From positions 1 to 59,884 of the forward strand of contig JAAYUG010000089.1 of the NCBI GenBank assembly GCA_012517825.1: a stretch of DNA of 59,884 nt, given 5' to 3'. Source of the stretch: Bacteroidales bacterium. Its GTDB lineage: Bacteria > Bacteroidota > Bacteroidia > Bacteroidales > JAAYUG01. Shown here one piece after another: positions 18,082 to 25,733 of this stretch (position 1 is the first letter of the stretch; each line of letters starts with the position of its first letter). Made by a program: the position numbers and the translations under genes. The notes beneath the pieces are model-generated. The model searched no databases. It was not told the DNA's origin and saw only the letters and a program-made list of their open reading frames with translations.

Positions 18082-18336
18082 ATGCTGAGGTTACTGCTGA
18101 AATTTTTTCTTTATTTCATTCTCTTTTACTATTTGTACCGCATTATTGACCGAGCGTTGTTTGGTGACAGAAAAGAAGCCGAACGGCTGAGAAAACAACA
18201 GCAGAAAGAATGGGAGAAATTTTACCGGACATATAAGAAAAAGGAAGGTACAGTTATCATTGATACCTCTGCCCGCCCCGCAAAGAAGATCCGGAAAGAC
18301 GAAGGAGAATACGTTGACTACGAAGAAGTGAAATAA
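18082..18336 (+). CDS. DUF4834-like small membrane protein
   Basis: An 84-residue protein with one N-terminal hydrophobic helix (about 4-20, Leu/Phe/Tyr rich), then a strongly charged region (K-Q-Q-Q-K-E-W-E-K-F) and an acidic tail ending D-Y-E-E-V-K. This layout fits the DUF4834 family of small Bacteroidota membrane proteins with unknown function. A longer reading from 18049 lies across the promoter element, so ATG 18082 is preferred. It converges with the FNR-like regulator 11 bases away. Confidence 0.7.
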   Translation: MLRLLLKFFLYFILFYYLYRIIDRALFGDRKEAERLRKQQQKEWEKFYRTYKKKEGTVIIDTSARPAKKIRKDEGEYVDYEEVK

Positions 18337-18347
18337 GCCCTCACTCC

Positions 18348-19031
18348 CTATCCGAGCTCTGCAATAACCGAAAGGCGTTTTTCGTCAGTAATAGAAATTT
18401 CTTTTCCGTTTATTCGTATAATCCCATCTTTTCTGAATTCGGAGAGAATACGGATTACATTTTCCGGGGTCATTTCGATAAATTCGGCGATTTCCTTGCG
18501 TGAAACCGGAAGTTCAAATGTGTTGTTTTTATATACCGAGCGGGCAAAGTAAAGGAGGACGAAAGCTATACGACCGCGAAGGTTTTTCCGGCTGATTTCA
18601 AGGGTGGTATTAATGATTTCATCCGTCATCCGGCTCATTTTTCTGAGAAGGTCAAAGGCAAAATTCCCGTTTTTTTTCACCATTTCCTTCACCGTTTCAA
18701 AATTTACATAACAAACAGTAGTATCTTCCAGAGCCGCTACAGAATACTGAAAATATCTGTCGCTGAAGATGCTGAGAAGATTGATGAAATCGAGTGGTCC
18801 GGCTATTTTGATGATCTGATTTTTCCCGTTGTCAAGATGTTTATACAGTTTTACAAGACCGGTTTTCAGGTAACTGAATTCCTTAATTTCTGCCCCTTGT
18901 TCAATAATCGTTTCCCCTTTCTTGTAGTTACGCTCTTTACGGGTATCACACAGAAGAGCAAATTCCTTTTCAGAAACATTCTGGAAAAACAGGGCTTTTA
19001 ATTCGCAATTTTCACAGTTACACCCGGTCAT
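18348..19031 (-). CDS. FNR-like Crp/Fnr transcriptional regulator with possible Fe-S ligands
   Basis: A 227-residue regulator with an effector domain (about 20-130), a long dimerisation helix and a C-terminal winged HTH (about 160-225). Cysteines cluster at the N-terminus (Cys4, Cys6, Cys9), and Cys107 lies in A-L-E-D-T-T-V-C, which aligns with E. coli FNR A-L-E-T-S-M-V-C, where the Cys is FNR Cys122, the fourth [4Fe-4S] ligand. The N-terminal spacing differs from FNR, so a cluster is plausible, not proven. In the recognition helix, P-E-N-V-I-R keeps the Glu and Arg (FNR E209, R213) that read TGAT half-sites. It is divergent from the sulfur operon, with two ATGATnnnnATCAT palindromes between. 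Confidence 0.88.
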   Translation of the reverse strand: MTGCNCENCELKALFFQNVSEKEFALLCDTRKERNYKKGETIIEQGAEIKEFSYLKTGLVKLYKHLDNGKNQIIKIAGPLDFINLLSIFSDRYFQYSVAALEDTTVCYVNFETVKEMVKKNGNFAFDLLRKMSRMTDEIINTTLEISRKNLRGRIAFVLLYFARSVYKNNTFELPVSRKEIAEFIEMTPENVIRILSEFRKDGIIRINGKEISITDEKRLSVIAELG

Positions 19032-19049
19032 ACATTTTGGTTTATGGGT

Positions 19050-19063
19050 ATGATAAATATCAT
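19050..19063. promoter_or_regulatory. FNR-type palindromic operator, site 1
   Basis: ATGATAAATATCAT is a perfect palindrome of 6-base arms around AA and matches the FNR core TGAT-N4-ATCA. It lies 19-32 bases upstream of the regulator's own start codon, a position suited to autorepression (inferred). Confidence 0.72.
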
Positions 19064-19066
19064 ATT

Positions 19067-19080
19067 ATGATAGTTATCAT
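19067..19080. promoter_or_regulatory. FNR-type palindromic operator, site 2
   Basis: ATGATAGTTATCAT has the same arms as site 1, with centres 17 bases apart. It ends 34 bases before the -7 element of the sulfur operon (19115-19122), a position where a Crp/Fnr activator could work upstream of RNA polymerase (inferred). Confidence 0.72.
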
Positions 19081-19114
19081 GCTCATTATAAACAATTGTT
19101 CCAATGGCAGGGTT

Positions 19115-19122
19115 TACTTTTG
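19115..19122 (+). promoter_or_regulatory. Bacteroidota -7 promoter element for the sulfur operon
   Basis: TACTTTTG, exact TAnnTTTG, 48 bases before the SQR start codon. The -33 region is poor (a TTG 16 bases upstream, not 19-21), consistent with a promoter that needs an activator. Confidence 0.55.
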
Positions 19123-19170
19123 TTACAAAAATAACAGAAACTGTAATCAAAATAATTAATCACTAAAAGT

Positions 19171-20403
19171 ATGAAAAAATTGCTGATTCTTGGTGCCGGT
19201 ACAGGAGGGACCATCATGGCCAATAAGATGAGGAAAGCTCTTCCGAGGGAGGAATGGGAAATAACCGTTGTTGATCAGGAAAAAACGCATTACTACCAAC
19301 CCGGTTTTCTTTTTATTCCTTTTGGAATTTACAAAAAAGAGGATGTAATCAAGCCGAAGAATGATTTTATTCCGTATGGGGTGAACCTTATATTTTCGGA
19401 AATTGATCGCATTGCACCTGACGAAAACAAAGTATTCCTGAAAGAAGGAACTGTGCTGGGGTATGATTACCTGATCATAGCAACGGGTTCACGGACTGTT
19501 CCTGAAGAAACGCCCGGCCTAAAGGGGGAACTCTGGCACAAGCGGATTTTTGATTTTTACAATATTGAAGGCGCGCTGGCTTTGCAGGATTTTTTCAAAC
19601 GCTGTGAGGGAGGCAATCTGGTTGTCAACATTGCAGAACTTCCTTTTAAGTGTCCGGTTGCTCCTCTTGAATTTGTCATGTACGCCGATTCATTTTTCAC
19701 AAAGAGAGGAATGCGCAGCAAGGTTAATATTTATTATGTGACACCAATGTCGGGCGCATTTACCAAACCCAGGGCTTCCAAAGTACTGGGGGGCATGCTC
19801 GAAGAAAAAAACATCCACATTGTGCCTGACTTTTACATCAGTGAGGTTGATAATGAAAGGAAGACAATAAAAGACTATGGAGGGCAGGAAGTGCCTTTTG
19901 ACTGCCTGGTTACCATTCCGGTGCATATGGGATCAGAAGCCATCATACGTAGTGGAATGGGCGACGATCTTGGGTTTGTGCCTACTGATCCCTATACACT
20001 TCGTTCAAAACAGTTTGAGAATGTTTTTGTTATAGGTGATGCTTCGGATATTCCTACTTCAAAAGCCGGATCTGTTGTACATTTTTCGTCTGATGTAGTT
20101 TTTGAAAATCTGATGTGCGCCATTGAGAACCGTGCGTTTACAGCTAAATTCGACGGGCATTCCAATTGCTATATTGAAACCGGTGATGGCAAGGGTGCCT
20201 TGATTGATTTCAATTATGAAACGGAACCGCTGCCGGGTTACTATCCGTTTCCCGGTGTTGGTCCTTTTTCCCTTCTTAAGGAAACACGGATGAATCATTA
20301 CGGGAAACTCATTTTCCGTTGGATTTACTGGCACCTTCTTCTGAAGGGCAAAGAGATGCCAATCAGCAATGAGATGTCGATGGCCGGAAAAATTATCGGA
20401 TAA
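19171..20403 (+). CDS. sqr: Sulfide:quinone oxidoreductase-like flavoprotein
   Basis: A 410-residue FAD protein of the SQR/FCSD group. The dinucleotide fold opens with G-A-G-T-G-G (8-13), the second FAD motif is Y-L-I-I-A-T-G (100-106), and the third is V-F-V-I-G-D-A-S-D (285-293). Cys161 in K-C-P-V-A-P-L-E matches the conserved active-site Cys. The region where many SQRs carry another redox Cys (S-K-A-G-S-V, 297-302) has none; other cysteines are at 145, 245, 315 and 333. A C-terminal aromatic/basic stretch (about 378-392, W-I-Y-W-H-L-L-L) could anchor it to the membrane. Expected reaction: sulfide to polysulfide with electrons to quinone. First gene of the operon. Confidence 0.87.
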   Translation: MKKLLILGAGTGGTIMANKMRKALPREEWEITVVDQEKTHYYQPGFLFIPFGIYKKEDVIKPKNDFIPYGVNLIFSEIDRIAPDENKVFLKEGTVLGYDYLIIATGSRTVPEETPGLKGELWHKRIFDFYNIEGALALQDFFKRCEGGNLVVNIAELPFKCPVAPLEFVMYADSFFTKRGMRSKVNIYYVTPMSGAFTKPRASKVLGGMLEEKNIHIVPDFYISEVDNERKTIKDYGGQEVPFDCLVTIPVHMGSEAIIRSGMGDDLGFVPTDPYTLRSKQFENVFVIGDASDIPTSKAGSVVHFSSDVVFENLMCAIENRAFTAKFDGHSNCYIETGDGKGALIDFNYETEPLPGYYPFPGVGPFSLLKETRMNHYGKLIFRWIYWHLLLKGKEMPISNEMSMAGKIIG

Positions 20404-20407
20404 TACA

Positions 20408-21106
20408 ATGAAAATGGAAACCATGAATACACTTCCGGTTGAACAACAACTTGCCGAGATGAACAGCAAGTTGGATTTTCTGATGGAAGAAATGCTGCAT
20501 CAGCGGCGCAGAAGGCAGGAAACAGAGGACCTGATGCAGGACATTTCCTTGATCGGAAAGGATTTATCGGCAACAGCGGTTGAAAAACTCGATAAAGCCG
20601 GGATCGCAATTGATTATGATCAGTTGACAGGTTTTGGCATCAGGCTGTTACGTAATATTGAGACATTCAGCCGACTGCTGGATCTTGTTGAAAGTGCCGA
20701 TGACCTGCTTCGGGATGTTGGTCCTATTCTTCATCAGGCAGGGCTTGATGCCATTAATAAACTGCATGAGCTTGAAGCCAAAGGCTATTTTGAATTTATG
20801 AGGGAACTTATGGCATTGATCGATAAGATTGTAACCAATTTTTCGGCCAAAGACCTTCATGATCTTTCAGAAAATATTCTTCCCCTTCTTGAAACCATGA
20901 AGAATCTTCCTCAACCCGGAGTCACCGGAGCTCTGAATCAAGCCCTGAAGGCTTACGGAAACACTGTCGGGCAAAAGGAGATTCCCCGGTATTCGCTCTG
21001 GAAGTTAATAAGGGAGCTGAATTCACCCGAGATGAAAAAGGCAATTGGCTTTACCATCACGTTTATGAAACAGATGGCAGCAGAAACAGATAAACAATCA
21101 ATGTAA
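20408..21106 (+). CDS. DUF1641-like protein
   Basis: About 232 residues, entirely alpha-helical by pattern, no signal peptide. An N-terminal coiled-coil (about 10-45) precedes repeated amphipathic helices, with a C-terminal segment (P-R-Y-S-L-W-K-L onward) typical of DUF1641 proteins. DUF1641 genes commonly accompany SQR-like, DsrE/TusA or formate-dehydrogenase genes, and the protein is presumed an accessory or interaction partner; no activity is known. The ATG at 20408 is four bases after the sqr stop; a longer reading from 20369 overlaps sqr and lacks support. Confidence 0.78.
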   Translation: MKMETMNTLPVEQQLAEMNSKLDFLMEEMLHQRRRRQETEDLMQDISLIGKDLSATAVEKLDKAGIAIDYDQLTGFGIRLLRNIETFSRLLDLVESADDLLRDVGPILHQAGLDAINKLHELEAKGYFEFMRELMALIDKIVTNFSAKDLHDLSENILPLLETMKNLPQPGVTGALNQALKAYGNTVGQKEIPRYSLWKLIRELNSPEMKKAIGFTITFMKQMAAETDKQSM

Positions 21107-21127
21107 TAACGTAAAAACCAAAAAATT

Positions 21128-21442
21128 ATGGCAACAAAAACCTATGCTGGTAAAACAGTAGAAGTAACTGAAGAAGGATACTTTAAAAATCCTTCTGACT
21201 GGACCCGTGAAATGGCGGCTGAAATTGCCCGTGAAGAGGGTATCGAGCAGCTTACCGATAAACATTATGCCGTACTTGAGTATATCAGGTCGAAAGTTAT
21301 GGCCGGCGAACAACTGACCATCCGGGCGATGAACAAATCGGGGGTGGTTGACATCAAGCAGTTTTATGAATTGTTTCCCGGTGCACCTCTTAAAAAGGCA
21401 ACGAAGATTGCCGGAGTGCCCAAACCAACAAGTTGTGTTTAA
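21128..21442 (+). CDS. DsrC/TusE-family sulfur carrier with a single C-terminal cysteine
   Basis: A 104-residue DsrC-like protein. The body (E-V-T-E-E-G-Y-F, then a P-x-D-W segment) and the C-terminal arm K-I-A-G-V-P-K-P-T-S-C-V are diagnostic. The penultimate Cys103 corresponds to CysA, the persulfide-carrying residue. CysB, eleven residues before it in true DsrC, is Thr92 here, so it cannot form the CysA-CysB trisulfide used with DsrAB. It is also shorter than DsrC because of a trimmed central loop. It thus resembles TusE or DsrC-like transfer proteins, and its position suggests it accepts sulfur from the SQR/DsrE2 step. 21 bases separate it from the DUF1641 gene. Confidence 0.88.
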   Translation: MATKTYAGKTVEVTEEGYFKNPSDWTREMAAEIAREEGIEQLTDKHYAVLEYIRSKVMAGEQLTIRAMNKSGVVDIKQFYELFPGAPLKKATKIAGVPKPTSCV

Positions 21443-21460
21443 CCTATAAATCAATATAAT

Positions 21461-21961
21461 ATGGCTGAAAAATCAGATAAACTTAAGAAAGTCTGCATAA
21501 TATGTGCCAAAGGGACAATTGAGGACGTATATGCAGCACTGGTACTGGCCAATGGCGCAGTGATGGAAGGAATTGAGGCAAAAATGTTCTTTACCTTCTT
21601 CGGGCTTGATGCTATTACCAAGAACCGCATGGATAAACTGCATACAGCAGTAGTCGGAAATCCTGCACTTCGCATGCCGGGAGGCCTTCCTTTTCCAACC
21701 CTGCTTGGAATCATTCCCGGTGTTGAAGCCGGCGTTTCGGCCATGATGAAAAGCCAGATGGAAAAGCTGGATATTCCCCCCGTCAGTGAATTTTTTGACA
21801 TGATTACCGCAGGTGGAGGGGAAGTTTATGCATGCAAGCTGGCTATGGATATGTTCAAGTTGACAAAGGAAGACCTTTCCGACCATGTAAAGGGGGTTCT
21901 GACGGTAGGTGAATTTTATGAGTTAGCCGGTGGAGAGGGTTCCCAGATAATTTTTGTTTAA
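21461..21961 (+). CDS. DsrE2-like (DsrE/DsrF-fold) sulfurtransferase-family protein
   Basis: A 166-residue protein with the DsrE/DsrF fold; the extended form with G-I-P-G-V-E and a G-G-G-E-V-Y-A-C segment fits DsrE2 (DrsE_2). Cys125 in Y-A-C-K-L is the conserved candidate sulfur-accepting Cys; Cys12 and Cys15 form an N-terminal C-I-I-C pair that might be redox active. DsrE2 proteins usually mobilise persulfide sulfur with TusA or rhodanese partners, often at the membrane; here the DsrC-like protein is the neighbour. Last gene of the operon, followed by a clear terminator. Confidence 0.85.
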   Translation: MAEKSDKLKKVCIICAKGTIEDVYAALVLANGAVMEGIEAKMFFTFFGLDAITKNRMDKLHTAVVGNPALRMPGGLPFPTLLGIIPGVEAGVSAMMKSQMEKLDIPPVSEFFDMITAGGGEVYACKLAMDMFKLTKEDLSDHVKGVLTVGEFYELAGGEGSQIIFV

Positions 21962-21983
21962 AAATCGAATGGATCTGATTAAA

Positions 21984-22008
21984 GGGGATGCCGCGACATC
22001 CCCTTTTT
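21984..22008 (+). terminator. Intrinsic terminator after the sulfur operon
   Basis: GGGGATG (21984-21990) pairs with CATCCCC (21997-22003) around a six-base loop, extended by A-T pairs and followed by TTTTTCTTTT. It lies 22 bases after the DsrE2-like stop and before the convergent ABC gene. Confidence 0.85.
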
Positions 22009-22027
22009 CTTTTGAGCAAGGCCGAAG

Positions 22028-22786
22028 CTATTTTGTCATATAATCTCGGATGCGTTTAGCCATATTGGAAGCGAAAATAAAATCGCTGAGTTCTTTATTG
22101 TCAGCGTCGAGAATATCATCTTTTGAGCCTTCCCACATTTTGAATCCATTATGGATAAAAACTACTTTTTCTCCGATCTCCATAACGGAATTCATGTCGT
22201 GGGTGTTAATAATGGTAGTGATATTGAATTCCTTGGTGATTTCGCTGATCAGATTGTCAATCAGGATAGCGGTCTGGGGGTCGAGGCCTGAATTGGGTTC
22301 GTCGCAGAACAGATATTTGGGATTCAGAGCAATGGCCCTGGCAATGGCTACCCGTTTGCGCATACCTCCGCTTAGTTCAGCGGGATAAAGCTGGTTTTTG
22401 TTGATTATGTCCACCCGCTTCAGGCAGAAGTTTGCACGCTCACGTTTTTGCTCGAGAGTCCATTCAGTGAACATATCCATCGGAAACATGACATTTTCTT
22501 CAACCGTAGCCGAATCGAACAATGCTGCCCCCTGAAAAAGCATACCAAATTCCTTCCTGATTTCCTTTTTTTCATGGAATGACATTCTGGTGAAGTCGCG
22601 TCCATCAAAGAAAATGCTTCCGGAATCGATGGGATGGAGACCGACAATGGATTTCAGCAGGACAGTTTTTCCGGAACCGCTCCTGCCAATAATCAGGTTG
22701 GTTTTTCCGGGTTCAAAGACAACCGAGAAGTCCCTGATAACCGGGATTCCGTCGAATGATTTATTTACACTTTTCAGTTCGATCAT
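22028..22786 (-). CDS. MlaF-type ABC transporter ATP-binding protein
   Basis: A 252-residue ABC ATPase: Walker A G-R-S-G-S-G-K-T (35-42), Q-loop F-Q-G, signature L-S-G-G-M-R-K-R, Walker B Y-L-F-C-D-E-P and switch His in T-H-D. The L-S-G-G-M-x-K-R-V-x-I-A-R-A form is typical of the MlaF/Mkl branch, which powers phospholipid or lipid movement with MlaE permeases. Its start overlaps the permease stop by four bases (ATGA), indicating translational coupling. The MCE/MlaD substrate-binding subunit expected of a full system is not in the window. Confidence 0.92.
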   Translation of the reverse strand: MIELKSVNKSFDGIPVIRDFSVVFEPGKTNLIIGRSGSGKTVLLKSIVGLHPIDSGSIFFDGRDFTRMSFHEKKEIRKEFGMLFQGAALFDSATVEENVMFPMDMFTEWTLEQKRERANFCLKRVDIINKNQLYPAELSGGMRKRVAIARAIALNPKYLFCDEPNSGLDPQTAILIDNLISEITKEFNITTIINTHDMNSVMEIGEKVVFIHNGFKMWEGSKDDILDADNKELSDFIFASNMAKRIRDYMTK

Positions 22787-23526
22787 TTTGCCAGCATTAT
22801 CTGGGTAATAAGAAGATTGGCGAGCAGAATAAAAATACTGCTGAACACTACACCCTTTGTACTGGCTTTTCCCACTTCCAATGCGCCGCCTTCAACATAA
22901 TATCCATAAAAGGAAGGAATTGTGGTTATAATAAAGGCAAAAACTACTGTTTTCACGAGAGCATACGTAATATAAAAAGGAATAAACCAGTACTGGATGC
23001 CGTATATATAATCCGAAGGGCTTAGGGCCCCTGTAAAAACACAGGCGAGATATCCACCGACAATACCTGTAAACATACTGATCAGGGTGAGAAACGGGTT
23101 AATGAACATCGCTCCGATTACCTTTGGTAAAACCAGGTAACAGGCTGAATTAACACCCATGATTTCCAGGGCATCAATTTGTTCTGTAATGCGCATTGTA
23201 CCTATTTCCGAGCCAATATTGGAACCGACTTTGCCTGCCAGGATCAGCCCTACCATGGTTGATGAAAATTCAAGGAGCATGGTATCGCGCGCAGTAAGCC
23301 CGATAAGATACAACGGAATCAGTGGGTTTTCCAGATTATATCGGGTTTGAAGAGTAACAACAGCCCCCATGAACACCGAAATAATGATGACAATACCTAC
23401 CGAATCAATTCCCAGCTTTTCAATTTCTTTCAGGGTTTGCTGGAAATAAATCTTCGATTTTTCCGGACGGGAAAACACCTTATATATAAACAGGCAGTAT
23501 TTTCCGAAAAGTTCCAGGGACTTCAT
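22783..23526 (-). CDS. MlaE-type ABC transporter permease
   Basis: A 247-residue integral membrane protein of the MlaE family with about five hydrophobic segments. The conserved central block G-K-V-G-S-N-I-G-S-E-I-G-T-M and E-Q-I-D-A-L-E-x-M-G is intact; it is the cytoplasmic coupling region of these permeases. With the MlaF-type ATPase it should form the inner-membrane part of a lipid transporter that maintains outer-membrane asymmetry. An MCE subunit must be encoded elsewhere. Its promoter is the TACTTTTG at 23543-23550. Confidence 0.93.
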   Translation of the reverse strand: MKSLELFGKYCLFIYKVFSRPEKSKIYFQQTLKEIEKLGIDSVGIVIIISVFMGAVVTLQTRYNLENPLIPLYLIGLTARDTMLLEFSSTMVGLILAGKVGSNIGSEIGTMRITEQIDALEIMGVNSACYLVLPKVIGAMFINPFLTLISMFTGIVGGYLACVFTGALSPSDYIYGIQYWFIPFYITYALVKTVVFAFIITTIPSFYGYYVEGGALEVGKASTKGVVFSSIFILLANLLITQIMLAK

Positions 23527-23542
23527 TTCTGCATGTTTTGGT

Positions 23543-23550
23543 CAAAAGTA
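23543..23550 (-). promoter_or_regulatory. Bacteroidota promoter for the mlaE/mlaF-like operon
   Basis: The minus strand reads TACTTTTG, 16 bases before the mlaE-like ATG, with a TTG 21 bases further upstream, fitting the TTG-N19-21-TAnnTTTG consensus. Confidence 0.62.
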
Positions 23551-23599
23551 CAAATAATTTGGTATTGAAATCAATCTCCTGCCGGTACTATATTTTTCC

Positions 23600-23607
23600 T
23601 ATTTTTG
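23600..23607 (+). promoter_or_regulatory. Bacteroidota -7 promoter element for the manC-like gene
   Basis: TATTTTTG followed by C, 34 bases upstream of ATG 23642, divergent from the mlaE-side element. Confidence 0.5.
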
Positions 23608-23641
23608 CAGCGTTTTATACTGAAAACAAATTCTCCACTTC

Positions 23642-24739
23642 ATGAACAAGAACCAGTATTGCGTAATTATGGCCGGAGGAATAGGAGTACGATTCTGGCC
23701 TTTAAGCAGAGAAGCTCGTCCGAAGCAGTTTCTTGATATTCTTGGAACCGGGCGTACGTTTCTTCAGGAGACCTATGACAGGTTTTCGAAGATCATTCCA
23801 GCCGGGAATATATATATAGTAACCAATAAGATTTATAAACAACTGGTCAGAGAGCAGGTTCCGGAGGTAGCAGAAGATCATATTTTGCTGGAACCTTTGC
23901 GAAAGAATACTGCTCCCTGTGTGGCGTATGCAAGTTACCGGATTCGGACGGAAAATCCGGATGCCATCATGGTAGTAGCCCCTTCTGACCACCTGATAAC
24001 AAGGGAAGAGGAATTCCTGCGTACAGTGCAGCAAGGACTCGAATTTGCGGCGGGAAATGATGCACTTCTCACATTGGGAATAAAACCCAGCAGGCCGGAG
24101 ACAGGCTATGGCTACATTCAGGTTAATGGCAATGATAATGGTACTGCATTGCAGCGTGCAGGAATAAGGAAAGTAAAAACCTTTACCGAGAAGCCCAATG
24201 CCGAACTGGCAAGGGTATTTTATGAAAGCGGTGAGTTTTTCTGGAATGCCGGTATTTTTTTGTGGTCGGTAAAGTCAATCATTCAGGCCTTCGAAAAATA
24301 CCTGCCGGAAGTCAGCGTCCTTTTTGAAGAAGGGAACAATGTGTATGGAACCAATACGGAAGAAAACTTCATAGAGGGTGTTTATCCTCAGTGCAGAAGC
24401 ATCTCGGTTGATTATGCCATTATGGAAAAGGCTGACAATGTATATGTTCTCTGTTCCGACTTCGGCTGGTCTGATATTGGAACCTGGGGTTCCCTCCATG
24501 AGCACCAGGAAAAGGATGAGATGGGGAACTCGGTTAAAGGAGACAGTGTGTTTGGTTACAATATCAGTGACTGCATCATTAATCTTCCGCAGGGGAAGTT
24601 GGCTGTTATTGAAGGGTTGCAGGGTTACATCGTGGTGGAATCGGATGGCATTTTACTGATATGCCGCAAAAGCCAGGAACAGGAAATCAGGCAGTTTGTC
24701 AATGATGTAAAGCTTCGTAAAGGAGATGAATATATGTAA
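23642..24739 (+). CDS. manC: Mannose-1-phosphate guanylyltransferase
   Basis: A 365-residue nucleotidyltransferase making GDP-mannose from GTP and mannose 1-phosphate. The N-terminal signature A-G-G-I-G-V-R-F-W-P-L-S-R and P-K-Q-F (about 11-30) is intact. The F-T-E-K-P loop (about 183-187), the N-A-G-I-F-L-W motif and a short left-handed-helix tail follow. It lacks the C-terminal phosphomannose isomerase domain of the long bifunctional form, so it is the single-function type. GDP-mannose or GDP-fucose would feed surface polysaccharides. It is monocistronic by position, between a promoter and a terminator. Confidence 0.93.
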   Translation: MNKNQYCVIMAGGIGVRFWPLSREARPKQFLDILGTGRTFLQETYDRFSKIIPAGNIYIVTNKIYKQLVREQVPEVAEDHILLEPLRKNTAPCVAYASYRIRTENPDAIMVVAPSDHLITREEEFLRTVQQGLEFAAGNDALLTLGIKPSRPETGYGYIQVNGNDNGTALQRAGIRKVKTFTEKPNAELARVFYESGEFFWNAGIFLWSVKSIIQAFEKYLPEVSVLFEEGNNVYGTNTEENFIEGVYPQCRSISVDYAIMEKADNVYVLCSDFGWSDIGTWGSLHEHQEKDEMGNSVKGDSVFGYNISDCIINLPQGKLAVIEGLQGYIVVESDGILLICRKSQEQEIRQFVNDVKLRKGDEYM

Positions 24740-24805
24740 GAAATAATAATATGGTTGTTGGAAGGAGTCAATTAATAGTATCCTTATCTGGTGTCCAAAA
24801 AATGA

Positions 24806-24834
24806 AAAACGGTTGACTATATGCCAACCGTTTT
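24806..24834. terminator. Bidirectional intrinsic terminator between manC and gldN
   Basis: AAAACGGTTG (24806-24815) pairs with CAACCGTTTT (24825-24834), a ten-base perfect stem with a nine-base loop. T-rich tracts follow on both strands (TTTTCTATTATT on plus, TTTTTCATTTTTT on minus), as expected between convergent genes. Confidence 0.82.
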
Positions 24835-24857
24835 CTATTATTCACAGAAGCAAATTT

Positions 24858-25730
24858 TTAGTATTCCCAGAGGTCGTGTTCGAAGTTGAATATAAAGTTC
24901 TTTATTCTTTCTGATTCATAAAGAGCATCAACTCCACGTGCATACGAGCTTATCAGACGGTTGTTGTAGACATTGGTTTCCCGGTAGATATAGCTGTCGA
25001 AGCGGCGTTGCATGAAAAGGTCATCAAAAGATACATTCTGTGCGTCATTATGCCGGTTAAATACTTCGTGGCTGGCAAGGAGATTGCGGGCGTCGGGATA
25101 ATAGACCCAGAACAGGGGAATGGTCCTGTAATCGCCTGTCGGATTGCCCTGCTCGTCGAGTCGGGGTGTAATGGATACCGGACAGATGCCAATAATGCGA
25201 ACCTGAAGGGTGCTGTAGTTCTTGTCAAAGAACCATTTTTCCTTGATGTTGATCTGCTTGACATTCTGGATGAGGTCATTCCTGGTGATTTTGGAAACTT
25301 TCTTCACCATCTGACCGGGGTTATCAGGGTCTTCCACAAGGATGGTATCCATGCGTACACCAAGGCGCTTGTCAACCTCTTCCTTGGTGGTTTCCATTTT
25401 GAACTCATTGTTTTCATCATAGGGGTCATATACCTTCAAGCCTTCATAATCCATACCCCACAGCAGAAGGTTGACAAGGTTCATTCTGTTCCCTATTGTC
25501 TGTAAGGGATAATAGAGATTCAGATTCATTTTCTGGCGGAGGTCAATGGTTCTCCAGACGATTTTTGACCACATAACATCCGCTTCCCTGGTGTAAGGAT
25601 AGGGAATAGGCTTTTTGTTAGGTATGTGAATCTTATCGTACACTTCCTTTTTGAGATCCTGGGCTTTCGCTGCATTCTGAGCTGCGACCACAAACGTCAA
25701 ACCAAGGAATATGGCAACAATGCTTCTCAT
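24858..25730 (-). CDS. gldN: Type IX secretion/gliding protein GldN (PorN)
   Basis: A 290-residue periplasmic protein with an N-terminal signal peptide (cleavage near A-K-A-Q). GldN/PorN binds GldK/PorK to form the large ring under the outer membrane in the type IX secretion system. Recognisable family features include the early P-I-P-Y-P-x-x-R-E-A-D-V-M-W-S-K segment and R-x-I-D-L-R-x-K-M-N. It lies three bases after gldM and is last in a porP-gldK-gldL-gldM-gldN array, followed by a terminator. Confidence 0.93.
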   Translation of the reverse strand: MRSIVAIFLGLTFVVAAQNAAKAQDLKKEVYDKIHIPNKKPIPYPYTREADVMWSKIVWRTIDLRQKMNLNLYYPLQTIGNRMNLVNLLLWGMDYEGLKVYDPYDENNEFKMETTKEEVDKRLGVRMDTILVEDPDNPGQMVKKVSKITRNDLIQNVKQINIKEKWFFDKNYSTLQVRIIGICPVSITPRLDEQGNPTGDYRTIPLFWVYYPDARNLLASHEVFNRHNDAQNVSFDDLFMQRRFDSYIYRETNVYNNRLISSYARGVDALYESERIKNFIFNFEHDLWEY

Positions 25731-25733
25731 AGG

